Source: Nostoc sp. MG11
GTDB lineage: Bacteria; Cyanobacteriota; Cyanobacteriia; Cyanobacteriales; Nostocaceae
Direction of reading: 5' to 3'
Assembly (NCBI RefSeq): GCF_014904695.1
Contig: NZ_JACXXN010000019.1
Span: 52,317 to 116,316 of the forward strand
DNA length: 64,000 nucleotides
Part shown: piece after piece, positions 16,811-25,685 of the stretch
How positions within the stretch are numbered: the stretch's first letter is position 1
Layout: the number at the start of each line of letters is the position of its first letter
Notes under the pieces: generated by a model
Told to the model about the DNA's origin: nothing
The model's database searches: none
Seen by the model: only the letters and a program-made list of their open reading frames with translations
Position numbers and translations under genes: made by a program

Positions 16811-17695
16811 TTACAACTTTAGCAACAACTCCTGAGTTAACTGAAAGAACGCTTTAGAACCAGATGACTGGGGAGCATTTAAAACAACTGGCATAAAACT
16901 ATCAACAGCTTTAGCAACGTTAACATCAACTGGTATTTGAGTCTTACAAATTTTTTCTACACCAAAATCTTCAACCACACGGTGCATCACTTGTTTGTAA
17001 TATCTGCCAGTTAGAAGGTTAGCGTTGGACATGCTAAATACAATTCCTAGCATTTTTATATCTATCTTTGTTTCATGTCCATGACTGTCTTTTAATTGGG
17101 CAATGCGTCTTTCGAGTAGTTGAATACCTACTACAGATAAAGGTTCTGGCTTAGCAGGAAGTATATAGAAATCACTACCAGCTAAAGCGCTACGAGTCAA
17201 TAGATTATAGCCAGGAGCACAATCCAAGAGGATAAAATCATAGTCTTGGCGAACTGATTTTAAAATGTTATTAATCAAGACTCTTTCAAAGCGATTCCAA
17301 ATCGTTTCAAAATCCTGTTCACCCAAAGCAACTGCTTGTTGATGCAGCATTTCTGAAACGACAAATTCATCATATAAGTCGATATCTCCCGGTAATAAAT
17401 CTAGTCCGGGTAGATTACAAACTTGAGATTGAATGATTTCCTGAATCGTCAGTTTTGCGTTTGGTTCTGGATTGATAACTTCATCTATTAAATATCTAAA
17501 TGTCAGTCTTTGTTTGCGACGCTTGGCAAAGTCCAAAGGCGACATCAGACTGAGTGTGGCACTAATTTGGCTATCTAAATCAAGGACAAGCACCCGCTTA
17601 CCATGATTTTTCGCTAAACAAGTAGCTAAGTTGACGGTGAGAGTGGTTTTCCCTACACCACCTTTCATATTTGCAGTAGCAATTACATATCCCAT
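16811..17695 (-). CDS. ParA family ATPase (solo)
   Basis: A 294-residue deviant Walker ATPase: Walker A KGGVGKTTLTVNLA at residues 11-24, A' motif DLDSQISATLSL, Walker B DFILLDCAPGYN, and the C-terminal KAFFQLTQELL. It is soluble. ParA/MinD ATPases position DNA, enzymes or surface machines through ATP-driven gradients. No parB gene follows it, but 506 bases away a divergent operon carries a second ParA and a ParB-like protein. It could be an orphan cargo-positioning ATPase or part of that neighbouring system. An AGGAATT precedes the ATG. Confidence 0.85.
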   Translation of the reverse strand: MGYVIATANMKGGVGKTTLTVNLATCLAKNHGKRVLVLDLDSQISATLSLMSPLDFAKRRKQRLTFRYLIDEVINPEPNAKLTIQEIIQSQVCNLPGLDLLPGDIDLYDEFVVSEMLHQQAVALGEQDFETIWNRFERVLINNILKSVRQDYDFILLDCAPGYNLLTRSALAGSDFYILPAKPEPLSVVGIQLLERRIAQLKDSHGHETKIDIKMLGIVFSMSNANLLTGRYYKQVMHRVVEDFGVEKICKTQIPVDVNVAKAVDSFMPVVLNAPQSSGSKAFFQLTQELLLKL

Positions 17696-18201
17696 TGGTT
17701 AATTCCTCTGATGACGCCTTCCCATCTAGGTAGCGTACACCCCTGCTGAACAATTGAAACTTCCGTTAAATTTAATATTTTCGGGGACTCAAAAGAGTCG
17801 TTTCAGTCATGTTTCCTCAATTGAGGCAGTCAGATTATATAGCAACCCGGACTTAATTATGCAACGCTGGCAAAGAAAAAACCTGTTCCTCTGAAGTATA
17901 CGTCTACACTTATCTAACCTGTGAACTTAAGTTGGGAACTTATACTAAAGCTCACATGTCGTTGGTAGAGACACACAGATGATGTGTGCTCTTACAGCAT
18001 TTTGCTTTTACTTAGTCTAATAATTTTGAACATGGCTAGCTCTCAGAAATAGCTAAATTTCCAGTGGAAACATTAGTTATATTATGATTTATTATATTTT
18101 TCTTAGTATATTTTATTACTCAAGACAATTAACGCTATGCCATAATCGAACAGAAATCCAGTTATTGACAATAATTGTAATTTTTTAGAGGTAGAAAAAG
18201 A
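17696..18201. promoter_or_regulatory. Divergent intergenic region between solo parA and the nuclease-ParA operon
   Basis: 506 bases without a gene. The last 170 bases are very AT-rich. A TTGACA-like element lies near 18165 and an AGAGGT ribosome binding site at 18187-18192, both just before the operon start. Small inverted repeats include GACTC-AAAA-GAGTC near 17798. A Nostoc-type repeat variant (GTAGAGACACACAGATGATGTGTGCTC) lies near 17967. Promoters for both directions must lie here. Confidence 0.5.
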
Positions 18202-19566
18202 TTGCCTTTTAATCCTGATCTGTGTCGTAACGAAAGCGAAGTTGAAAGCAAACTCATAGTGCAATATTTGCTACCACAGCTAGGGTATACTCCTGATACT
18301 TGGCATCAAGAAGTTGCCCTTGGTAGCATCCGCTTAGACTTCTTAGCATTTGCAGCGCAAGTGATTCCTTTTGTCTTAGATGTCAACTCGCCGCTGAGCG
18401 TCGTCATGGAGGCAAAGCACCCTAAACAAAACTTAAATAATCACGTCCTCCGACTCAGGCATTATTTAACAAGCTTGAATGTGCGATATGGGTTGTTAAC
18501 TAATGGCAAAGAGATCAGAATTTATCAAACATTACAGGATGATATTCGGCTAGTCTTTCAGTGTTTTGGCAAAGAAGTTGATACTAAGATAGATAGAATT
18601 AAAATTTTAATTGGCCGAGAAAGTCTAGGAGAAAAACCGTTAATAGATAAGTCAGAGATTCAAATTGCTGAGAACAATTCAATTTTGGAAACTAAGAGGC
18701 AAAATTCAATGAAAACAATTGCAGTTTACCACAATAAAGGCGGTGTAGGAAAGACAACTACTGTAGTTAATCTAGCTGCTGCTATTAGTAAAAAGGGTAA
18801 AAGAGTTTTAGTTATTGATCTAGATAGCCAAGCTAACACGACATTTGCCACTGGTTTGGTCAAATTTGATGATGAAGATTTTGATGATATAAAAGACTCT
18901 AATATTTTTCATGTATTGCACTCAGAAGAGTTTTATCCTATTTCGGAGGTAGCTAGAAAGTCTAATTTTAGTAATCCAGAAATTTATGTAGTCCCTGCAC
19001 ACATTGATTTGATAAGATTAGAAACAGAACTGAATGCACTTGATTATAGCAGACTAATACTGATTGAAAAATTAGAGGAAGTGAAAGAACAATACGATGT
19101 TGTTTTGATTGATACTCCACCTTCTTTAAATCTGTATGCCAAAATTGCTTTGATAGCTACAGATTATCTTATCGTCCCATCTGATTTAAAACCTTTCGCA
19201 AACCAAGGATTAACGAATGTTAAAGAGTTTATAAAAACTATTAATGGATTTAGAAAGCAAATTAGAAAACCACCAATTGAAATAATAGGAGTTTTAGCTA
19301 GTAAAATATCAACAAATGCTAAGTTTGTACAATCAACTTTAAAAAATCGTATAGAAAAGGTTTCTAGCCGATATGGTATTAACGTCATGGATGCTGTGAT
19401 TTATGAAAGAGAAGACTTGGCAAAGTGCGCTGAAAAAATTCAGATCGTTGGAGATATGGAGATAGCTGATCCAATATCAGTATTAGATTTTAAACCAGAA
19501 TCAACATCAGCACAAGAATTTGAGTTGCTAGCAATAGAAGTTTTACAAAAGATAGGTTTGGCTTAA
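18202..19566 (+). CDS. PD-(D/E)xK nuclease-like domain fused to a ParA ATPase
   Basis: 454 residues from a TTG preceded by AGAGGT. The N-terminal domain (1-115) matches the type I restriction HsdR N-terminal nuclease fold: E15 in a helix, D46 in the strand SIRLDFLAF, E70 and K72 in VVMEAKHPKQN, then YGLLTNGKEIRIYQ. The PD-(D/E)xK residues are intact. After a linker, residues 170-454 form a complete ParA: Walker A HNKGGVGKTTTVVNLA, A' DLDSQANTTF, Walker B DVVLIDTPPSL. An in-frame ATG at codon 170 has its own AGAGG ten bases upstream, so a ParA-only product is possible. The gene overlaps the next by one base. Codon use is more AT-rich than in flanking genes, suggesting transfer. Confidence 0.85.
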   Translation: MPFNPDLCRNESEVESKLIVQYLLPQLGYTPDTWHQEVALGSIRLDFLAFAAQVIPFVLDVNSPLSVVMEAKHPKQNLNNHVLRLRHYLTSLNVRYGLLTNGKEIRIYQTLQDDIRLVFQCFGKEVDTKIDRIKILIGRESLGEKPLIDKSEIQIAENNSILETKRQNSMKTIAVYHNKGGVGKTTTVVNLAAAISKKGKRVLVIDLDSQANTTFATGLVKFDDEDFDDIKDSNIFHVLHSEEFYPISEVARKSNFSNPEIYVVPAHIDLIRLETELNALDYSRLILIEKLEEVKEQYDVVLIDTPPSLNLYAKIALIATDYLIVPSDLKPFANQGLTNVKEFIKTINGFRKQIRKPPIEIIGVLASKISTNAKFVQSTLKNRIEKVSSRYGINVMDAVIYEREDLAKCAEKIQIVGDMEIADPISVLDFKPESTSAQEFELLAIEVLQKIGLA

Positions 19567-20306
19567 TGAAATTATCTACATCACTTGTGGCCGTAAAGAA
19601 AATTACATCCATCAAGCCTCGTTCAACTTTTCCAGATGATGAATTAGAACAAGCTGCTAACTTTATTTTAGAATCTGAAGGGGTTATTAACCCCATAGTA
19701 GTTCGCAGAACAAGTCTGCAATCATACGAGGTAGTAGATGGAGACTTTGAGTATCATGCTGCTGCTAGAGCTAGAGAAATAGATCCTCGTAAAGGCGAGA
19801 TGATTGGAGCATTTATTATTGAGCCTGAAAATGAGGAGTCTATTACAAAGCAAGTTGAATTATTTAGAAAATCAAAACCTGCTATTTACAGCAATGTATC
19901 AACTGGTTCAGATAGCAAAGAATCCATCTCAACAAATATCGAATTAAGAGTTACTAATACAGAAAGTCGCATGACAAACTTAGAATCACGTTTTGAAAAT
20001 CGCACTATTGAATTGCAGACAGAGCTTAGACGTGAAATAAAAAATATTAATGACAGACTGAAAGAAATTGAAGATCTAATTCCAAAGCAAATTGAACCAT
20101 TAGAGGCACTTAATACCTTGAGCTTATCCGAGCTTGCTCCTAAGTTAAGACGAGTTGGTATTAATGTTAAAATAATTGAACAAATATTCAACGAACGAGA
20201 GAATGGTAAATTTAAATCTTTTAGCAATGTAGTTGAGCGTATTAAGGGCTTAGGCGATAAAACAATGCTAAAGGTTATCGATAGCTTTTCTAATGCTATT
20301 AGCTGA
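19566..20306 (+). CDS. ParB-like N-terminal domain protein with coiled coil and helix-hairpin-helix end
   Basis: A 246-residue protein translationally coupled to the nuclease-ParA gene (TAATG overlap). Residues 10-100 resemble the ParB/sulfiredoxin nucleotide-binding domain (GVINPIVVRRTSLQSYEVVDGDFEYHAAARARE). The GERR box that binds CTP in true ParB proteins is replaced by GDFEYH. Residues 120-185 are a long coiled coil (NTESRMTNLESRFENRT...EIKNINDRLKEIEDL). The last 60 residues contain an HhH-like DNA-binding segment (SFSNVVERIKGLGDKTMLKVI). It has no classic ParB helix-turn-helix. It is the likely DNA or cargo adaptor for the upstream ATPase. Confidence 0.75.
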   Translation: MKLSTSLVAVKKITSIKPRSTFPDDELEQAANFILESEGVINPIVVRRTSLQSYEVVDGDFEYHAAARAREIDPRKGEMIGAFIIEPENEESITKQVELFRKSKPAIYSNVSTGSDSKESISTNIELRVTNTESRMTNLESRFENRTIELQTELRREIKNINDRLKEIEDLIPKQIEPLEALNTLSLSELAPKLRRVGINVKIIEQIFNERENGKFKSFSNVVERIKGLGDKTMLKVIDSFSNAIS

Positions 20307-20340
20307 ATTGACCTAGTTAATTATACAAAATTTATAAGCT

Positions 20341-21021
20341 ATGGATAAACTAGAATCCAAAATACTTGAAATATTGAAGCGTGGTACTCCATTAAGAGCA
20401 GCAAAAATCGCTGAAATGCTGGGAGTTGAAAGACGAGAAATAAATCACTACCTATATTCTTCATTGAAGAATGTGATTATCCAAGATAGTGAGTATAAAT
20501 GGTCATTTAAGACAAATAAAATAGGTAATAATCAACGGATCCCAACTCAACCCCGAAAATCTCAAACTCAATCACCAATATCTATACAGCAAGATACCCC
20601 GTATAGATTTAATAAAGAAGAGATTCAACGAGATACTCCAATTCAACCGCCAATTTCTCCAACTCCATCCTCACAACCTATAAGGCAAACTAATCCGTAT
20701 GAAGTTGTTAAGGAAAAACTTGCTCAACTATCTTCAGAGGAAAAGATAAAAATTCTAGAACAAGCTTTTAGGCAAGATAGATTTTCAGAATTAGAAGATG
20801 AGCAGATAAATGCTCTCCAATCAATATTGGAAGAAGCTAAACGGGAAGTCAATATAGCTAATACTGCATATACACAAGGGAAACTAAGCTCTTGGAAGGC
20901 TAATCGTTTAGCGATCGCAGTCGTATCTATTACCTTAGCTGTTGGTACCTTCTTTGTGATCAGTCAACTTAGATCCAGTACAACTTACCAACCTACTCCA
21001 ACTATCCCACAAAATAGGTAG
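20341..21021 (+). CDS. Z-alpha-like winged-helix protein with C-terminal membrane anchor
   Basis: 226 residues, 34 bases after the ParB-like gene. Residues 1-57 are a winged helix (SKILEILKRGTPLRAAKIAE; REINHYLYSSLKNVIIQ; YKWSF) whose recognition helix carries R31, R32, N35 and Y39, followed by W54. This is the Lys-Lys-x-x-Asn-x3-Tyr plus Trp pattern used by Z-alpha domains to grip left-handed DNA or RNA. A proline/glutamine-rich disordered stretch follows (60-120), then a helical region (SSEEKIKILEQAFRQDRF) and one membrane span near 190-212 (LAIAVVSITLAVGTFFVI). The layout suggests a membrane-tethered nucleic-acid sensor working with the two upstream genes. The Z-alpha assignment rests on motif reading only. 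Confidence 0.7.
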   Translation: MDKLESKILEILKRGTPLRAAKIAEMLGVERREINHYLYSSLKNVIIQDSEYKWSFKTNKIGNNQRIPTQPRKSQTQSPISIQQDTPYRFNKEEIQRDTPIQPPISPTPSSQPIRQTNPYEVVKEKLAQLSSEEKIKILEQAFRQDRFSELEDEQINALQSILEEAKREVNIANTAYTQGKLSSWKANRLAIAVVSITLAVGTFFVISQLRSSTTYQPTPTIPQNR

Positions 21022-21082
21022 ATTCTCCAACCCTTAACTGAGTATTTGTATTACATAATTGTGGGGCATTGCTTACCGTTTG

Positions 21083-21118
21083 CAGTCTTTCTTTGCGCCT
21101 CTGCGCCTCTGCGTGAGG
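21083..21118 (+). repeat. Half copy of the TTTGCGCCTCTGCGC repeat
   Basis: Direct repeats of TGCGCCTC within TTTCTTTGCGCCTCTGCGCC and the following CTGCGTGAGG match the right arm of the repeat found inside ileS. The copy lies in the gap between the nuclease-ParA operon and the glycosyltransferase cluster. Confidence 0.6.
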
Positions 21119-21177
21119 AATTCTTATAATCGTCTACGCATTCCCACATAACTTGTAATCATTGGAGACATACTTAA

Positions 21178-22410
21178 GTGACGACTTCCTCAATTCGCAC
21201 TTTATTTATCACAAAAGAAGTACCTTATCCACCCGTGGGTGGAGCAAGTTTACGTACCTGGCAAAACATCAATATTATGATGAAGTTTGGCCCTGTTGGT
21301 GTTTTTTCAGCCTCAAACTGGACTCCTAAAAGCACATCTCTACCAGGGGTTACACTATGGAAGCATTCCAACTTTTCCACACATCGGTCAAACTGGGAAA
21401 ACTTAGAAAGTCGGTTGTGGTGGCTACATCCCCGCAGACATCCAGATGCAGATTGGGCTTATACAAAAACTGCTGCTCAAGAATTAGACGAAACTCTCAT
21501 AAAATTTCAGCCTGATATTGTAGTTCTTGAAGAGGTATGGCTATATCCTTACTTGAGTGTGGTCGAGAAACATAAATGTCGCATTATCTTCGATAACCAT
21601 AACGTGGAAGCATCTCTATGGCAGCAGAGATACCGTATAGTTAAAGGTATAAAGTCAAAGTTAAAAGCCAAAATTCAGCTAGACCATCTCAAGTCAATTG
21701 AGGGCGACTTTACTAAGCAAGTTAGCCAAGTATGGGTATGCAGCGAAGATGATGTGAGCTTGATAAACAAGTTTTATGGAGAAGTATCGCCCACTTACGT
21801 TGTACCTAACGGCATTAATGTAGCGCACTACGACTGTGTACGCTCCGGCGAATACAGCCCGAAGACTGGATTAGAGGATACAAGCCGAAATGTCCTTTTT
21901 CTTGGTCAACTTTCATACTCACCCAATACAGTGGCGGCTGAGTTATTAATTAACCAAATCTACCCACGACTACAGGAACTTTACCCAGATAGCCGTTTGC
22001 TGCTAGTGGGGCGCAGTCCGACTCAATTTATGCTGGATGCTGCTAAGCGATCGCCTGGAATTATCGTTACTGGTAGTGTACCAGATGTTCGACCCTATTT
22101 GGCTGCTGCCAGTGTCATGGTTGTACCATTACTTCAGGGTGGAGGTACACGCCTGAAAATCGTAGAAGCCTTTGCTGCTGGTTGTCCTGTTGTTAGTACA
22201 GTTAAAGGTGCTGAAGGAATCAACGCTAGAGATGGGGAACATCTGCTGATTAGAGAGGTAGAAGAGTTAGTTGCAGGAGTGTCCCAAATCTGGTCAGACT
22301 CTTCTTTGGGGGAGAAACTAGCTAGTTCTGCTTATGAATTAGTACAAGCAGAATACTCCTGGGAAGCGGTTAGTCGCAAGGTGGAAAAGGCTATCCACAA
22401 ACTGTTTTGA
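21178..22410 (+). CDS. Group 1 (GT4-type) glycosyltransferase
   Basis: A 410-residue GT-B glycosyltransferase starting at GTG (TTAAGTGACGAC; no better start is in frame). The N-terminal half opens with TLFITKEVPYPPVGGASLRTWQ, the loop that binds acceptor. The C-terminal Rossmann domain carries NVLFLGQLSYSPNTVAAELL and GGGTRLKIVEAFAAGCPVVSTVKGAEGI, with the nucleotide-sugar Glu pair (E-x7-E). It is soluble or peripheral at the membrane. It is the first gene of a surface glycan cluster and converges with the methyltransferase gene 15 bases away. Donor and acceptor cannot be inferred. Confidence 0.9.
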   Translation: MTTSSIRTLFITKEVPYPPVGGASLRTWQNINIMMKFGPVGVFSASNWTPKSTSLPGVTLWKHSNFSTHRSNWENLESRLWWLHPRRHPDADWAYTKTAAQELDETLIKFQPDIVVLEEVWLYPYLSVVEKHKCRIIFDNHNVEASLWQQRYRIVKGIKSKLKAKIQLDHLKSIEGDFTKQVSQVWVCSEDDVSLINKFYGEVSPTYVVPNGINVAHYDCVRSGEYSPKTGLEDTSRNVLFLGQLSYSPNTVAAELLINQIYPRLQELYPDSRLLLVGRSPTQFMLDAAKRSPGIIVTGSVPDVRPYLAAASVMVVPLLQGGGTRLKIVEAFAAGCPVVSTVKGAEGINARDGEHLLIREVEELVAGVSQIWSDSSLGEKLASSAYELVQAEYSWEAVSRKVEKAIHKLF

Positions 22411-22425
22411 GGAAGTTGTCTAAAA

Positions 22426-23247
22426 TTAGACTGTTTTTTCTAGCACAATGCACTGTGTAAGAACATTATCAATAACTAAAAATTCATCCAAATGCTGACG
22501 AATATTCTCTGGTTCAAACTCAGAATAGCCGTACAATTCTTCAGGATTACCTATTTTAAGTTTTAATCCTGAGTGTTTAATTAGAGAACTAACTGAGATA
22601 TTAGAACCATATTTATTGCAAGGTTTATTGGTAAATGGATAACAATCTAAGAACAAATCTATTGTTGCTATAAAATAGCCACCAGGTTTCATCAGTCGTT
22701 CAATTTCTTTTGCCAATGATGGTAATTCTTCTGGTGGAATATGTTCAATTGCAGAGATAGAAAAAATGCGATCATAATAATTATTCTTCAAATTAGCGTT
22801 TTGTAAAAAATCCTGAATAAATCTAACTTTACCACCAAAAACATTATTCAATTTATGAAACTGCTCAATAGTAAATATCCAATCAACTTTTTCGCTAGGA
22901 TTAATAAGAGGGTCAACTGAGGTAACATCCAAACCAGATTGAGCTAATACAAATTGAAAACCAGAAGCTCCAGTTCCAACTTCAACTACACGCATACCTG
23001 CTTCTAACGGTGTGGCGAAAAAACACCAGGGATATTCAAAGATGCGTGTAAGGCTATTGATTTGAAAACCAAAGGGCCCAATCTGTTTAATTAACTCACT
23101 AGGTAGGTTATAGCGATTACGCCAAGCAAAATTGTTTCCAGTAATTTTGGAATTGGTATATTGATACCACCATGAAGCTCCCACAGGTGCTTTGTACTTT
23201 TGGTTCCAGATAAAAAACTTAGAAGGTATAATCTTAGGTGCTAGCAT
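22426..23247 (-). CDS. SAM-dependent class I methyltransferase
   Basis: 273 residues. Motif I is VVEVGTGASGFQFVLAQSG, followed by the acidic end of strand 2 (VTSVDP) and motif post-I/IV region FSISAIEHIPPEELPSLA with LMKPGGYFIATID. The N-terminal 90 residues are specific to this protein (WWYQYTNSKI). It sits within the glycosyltransferase cluster, so methylation of a sugar or of a lipid-linked glycan is plausible, as is FkbM-like tailoring. The exact acceptor is unknown. It is on the same strand as the downstream GT2 genes, with a 90-base gap between them. Confidence 0.85.
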   Translation of the reverse strand: MLAPKIIPSKFFIWNQKYKAPVGASWWYQYTNSKITGNNFAWRNRYNLPSELIKQIGPFGFQINSLTRIFEYPWCFFATPLEAGMRVVEVGTGASGFQFVLAQSGLDVTSVDPLINPSEKVDWIFTIEQFHKLNNVFGGKVRFIQDFLQNANLKNNYYDRIFSISAIEHIPPEELPSLAKEIERLMKPGGYFIATIDLFLDCYPFTNKPCNKYGSNISVSSLIKHSGLKLKIGNPEELYGYSEFEPENIRQHLDEFLVIDNVLTQCIVLEKTV

Positions 23248-23337
23248 AATTCAGTTATTTACTTTTAAATTGAGAGTAAGTAAACTTGACTTTTTAATCA
23301 ACTGGATACTTCTCATATTTTGTTTTGTTAGGTAATT

Positions 23338-24285
23338 TTAACCTCGTGTTTGTCGCAGTATACTAAACGCCTTACTCCGTAACCCAACTGGTAATAGCGA
23401 TAAACCTAAACCAGTCCATGCTTTGGTAGTTGAAAAAGACTGTCCTGCAAAAATTAGTTCTCTGCCTTTTGGCGTTTCACCTTTTTCAATTAAACGCAAA
23501 CCTAATAATAATTGTGTTTCAGCAAGACGATTTTTTCGGATTAACTCCAGTTTTTCTGAATCAAAGTGATAACTTTCTAAATATTGAATTTTATCAAATA
23601 AATAAGGAATAGCTCGATTAATACCTTGTTGTTCTGCGTGATAGCGATATTCCATCAATAACTCTGGTAAGTAATAGCCGTTTTTCCCAGCTAAAGCCAA
23701 CCGCACGAACAAATCGTTATCCTCACAATTTTGCAAATTAGGTAACATAAATCCTAATTCTTGCAAGGTTTGACGGCGAAATAATGTTGCTCCAATTTGA
23801 AAGCTTTGGTGAATAAATACAACTTCTAGCAAATTATCTACGATACCTGCTGGTAAATTCATCCTACCCCAGCGACGAGAATTTTCCTGAGTTTTCTCTT
23901 GATTGCGGACATTATTAATGTCGATTATCCAATGGTCTGTACCAACAAAATCAATGCTAGAGTCTTGTTCAAAAATTGCAGCAGTACGTGCTAGAAAGTC
24001 GGTTGTTAGGCTATCATCGTCATCAAACTTCATAAAATACTTGCCGCTTGCAGCATTAAAACCAGAGCGCATATTATTGCTTTTACCAATATTTTGCGGA
24101 TGACGAATGTATTTAATGCGGTTATCTGTATACTGTGACATTAACTCGGGTGTACCATCGTCAGAACCGTCATCGCACACAATTAATTCAAAGTCTTGTT
24201 CAGACTGCTTAAGTACACTGTCAATGGCATGAGGTAGCAGATAGGCACGATTAAAAGTAGGGATACAAACACTAATTTTAGGCAT
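23338..24285 (-). CDS. Family 2 glycosyltransferase
   Basis: A 315-residue GT-A enzyme. The start KISVCIPTFNRAYLLPHAIDSVLKQ and the nucleotide-binding LIVCDDGSDDGTPELM are typical. The metal-binding DxD lies in YFMKFDDDDSLT, and the catalytic-base region NCEDNDLFVRLALAG (ED motif) is intact. A C-terminal helical tail follows (about 240-315). It likely adds a sugar to a surface polysaccharide or glycolipid. It belongs to a reverse-strand run with the methyltransferase and two further sugar-transferase-like genes. Confidence 0.9.
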   Translation of the reverse strand: MPKISVCIPTFNRAYLLPHAIDSVLKQSEQDFELIVCDDGSDDGTPELMSQYTDNRIKYIRHPQNIGKSNNMRSGFNAASGKYFMKFDDDDSLTTDFLARTAAIFEQDSSIDFVGTDHWIIDINNVRNQEKTQENSRRWGRMNLPAGIVDNLLEVVFIHQSFQIGATLFRRQTLQELGFMLPNLQNCEDNDLFVRLALAGKNGYYLPELLMEYRYHAEQQGINRAIPYLFDKIQYLESYHFDSEKLELIRKNRLAETQLLLGLRLIEKGETPKGRELIFAGQSFSTTKAWTGLGLSLLPVGLRSKAFSILRQTRG

Positions 24286-24360
24286 ATTATATAAATTATT
24301 GTAATAATATCAATTACAAATTAAATGTATGGTGATGCTTGACCACCATACAGCTAAAAA

Positions 24361-25380
24361 TTAGGTGATAGTTCTTTGAATTTTTTTGATAGTCTTTTTG
24401 ATAAATCGATTAGTTTTTGATGCCATACTTGGTGGTTTTAGTTTTTGTGGTCTTTGTTCTGGTTGTTTAAGAAAACGATAGTATAAAAACTCATCTCTAT
24501 AAAGAATATTGACATCTTCTCCCTGAGATAAACGGGCAAAATCACTAGAGGAATAGCTCATGTAGTGAATACGATGAATGGGTTTTAATCCATCTTGATT
24601 GTAAAGAACATGATTAATATTTACGAAGGGATCTGCATTGGCACAGTTGCCGGTTCTATCTTGACCATCGGGACTAAGTGTGAAGTTAAATAGTGGGCGA
24701 TCGCACCGTAAAGTCATGTAATTAAACAAAAATGCATCATCCCACCATCCATGTCCATTAATCCATTCAATTTCTCTTTTGTCAATTAGTTGCTGCTTCA
24801 TTACTTCAATTTCGTCAGCAGTAAATAATCCTCGTTTAGACCCAAAAAAACTAGAACAATGTAGCTTAGGACGAATATCAGCTTCCGTATATAGCCCAGT
24901 TTTCTCTATAACTGAAATATCTAAAGCTGCTACAGTTCTATTCTTAAGATGTTCCCAATCATCAAAAACAAAATCGTATTTATTGAGCTTTTCAATTACA
25001 TCTGTGGGTGGCTTCATCGCCAAGCTATCACCGTCATAAAATACAAATTGCTCAAAAACACCCTCAAAAGCAACAAACTTTCTTTGTAAATGACTTTTGT
25101 ACCAACTAGGACGCGATGTTTTTGTCTCTCTTTCTCTAGGATGAGCTGCCCAAACTTGGTGAGCAAATTCTTCCCAGCGTTGAATCACATCCCAATCCTC
25201 AAACAATATTACGTTCTTTCGAGAATTAATTTCTTGCTTAACTCGGTCTAGTCGTTCATCATAGGGAATAATACAAACTGGGATATCTGCACTTACATTT
25301 ATTTCAATGCTATTTAGCAAAGCTACCAATTGGTCATAGACTACATCATTTGCAAGGGTGTAAATACCGAAAGATTCCAT
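24361..25380 (-). CDS. Putative GT8-like glycosyltransferase (Npun_R2821/R2822-type family)
   Basis: 339 residues from the ATG at 25380, chosen because AAGGA lies about nine bases upstream. An in-frame ATG at 25422 would add 14 residues without family character. The opening MESFGIYTLANDVVYDQLVALLNSIE and the segment QFVFYDGDSLAM contain a DxD-like metal site (Asp-Gly-Asp) like that of GT8 retaining transferases. WINGHGWWDDAFLFNYM and a C-terminal basic tail follow. The similarity to the cyanobacterial Npun_R2821/Npun_R2822 family is from memory. It lies among glycosyltransferases, supporting a glycan role. Confidence 0.65.
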   Translation of the reverse strand: MESFGIYTLANDVVYDQLVALLNSIEINVSADIPVCIIPYDERLDRVKQEINSRKNVILFEDWDVIQRWEEFAHQVWAAHPRERETKTSRPSWYKSHLQRKFVAFEGVFEQFVFYDGDSLAMKPPTDVIEKLNKYDFVFDDWEHLKNRTVAALDISVIEKTGLYTEADIRPKLHCSSFFGSKRGLFTADEIEVMKQQLIDKREIEWINGHGWWDDAFLFNYMTLRCDRPLFNFTLSPDGQDRTGNCANADPFVNINHVLYNQDGLKPIHRIHYMSYSSSDFARLSQGEDVNILYRDEFLYYRFLKQPEQRPQKLKPPSMASKTNRFIKKTIKKIQRTIT

Positions 25381-25685
25381 TTGACAAAATCCTTTTTTCC
25401 AGGTGATAAATAGTTTTAGCAATTATATAAACAGCTTGGGGATGACATGATTTAGTCTATATTCCTGTTACAATTCTAGGCTAACTAGCTTGAAGCATGA
25501 AATCCTCCCACAAATGAGTCTACAACCAAAAAACATCAAGTTTTTTGGTTGCTCTATTTGCTAGGGTTCCCAGATATTCAATTAAATAAACATTTTAATA
25601 GTATCTTTTTCGTTACCCTATCCGTCAAGGCTAAGGAATTCGCAAGATTACCGACTTTTTAAAATAGTTAGTAATCTGAAATTAA

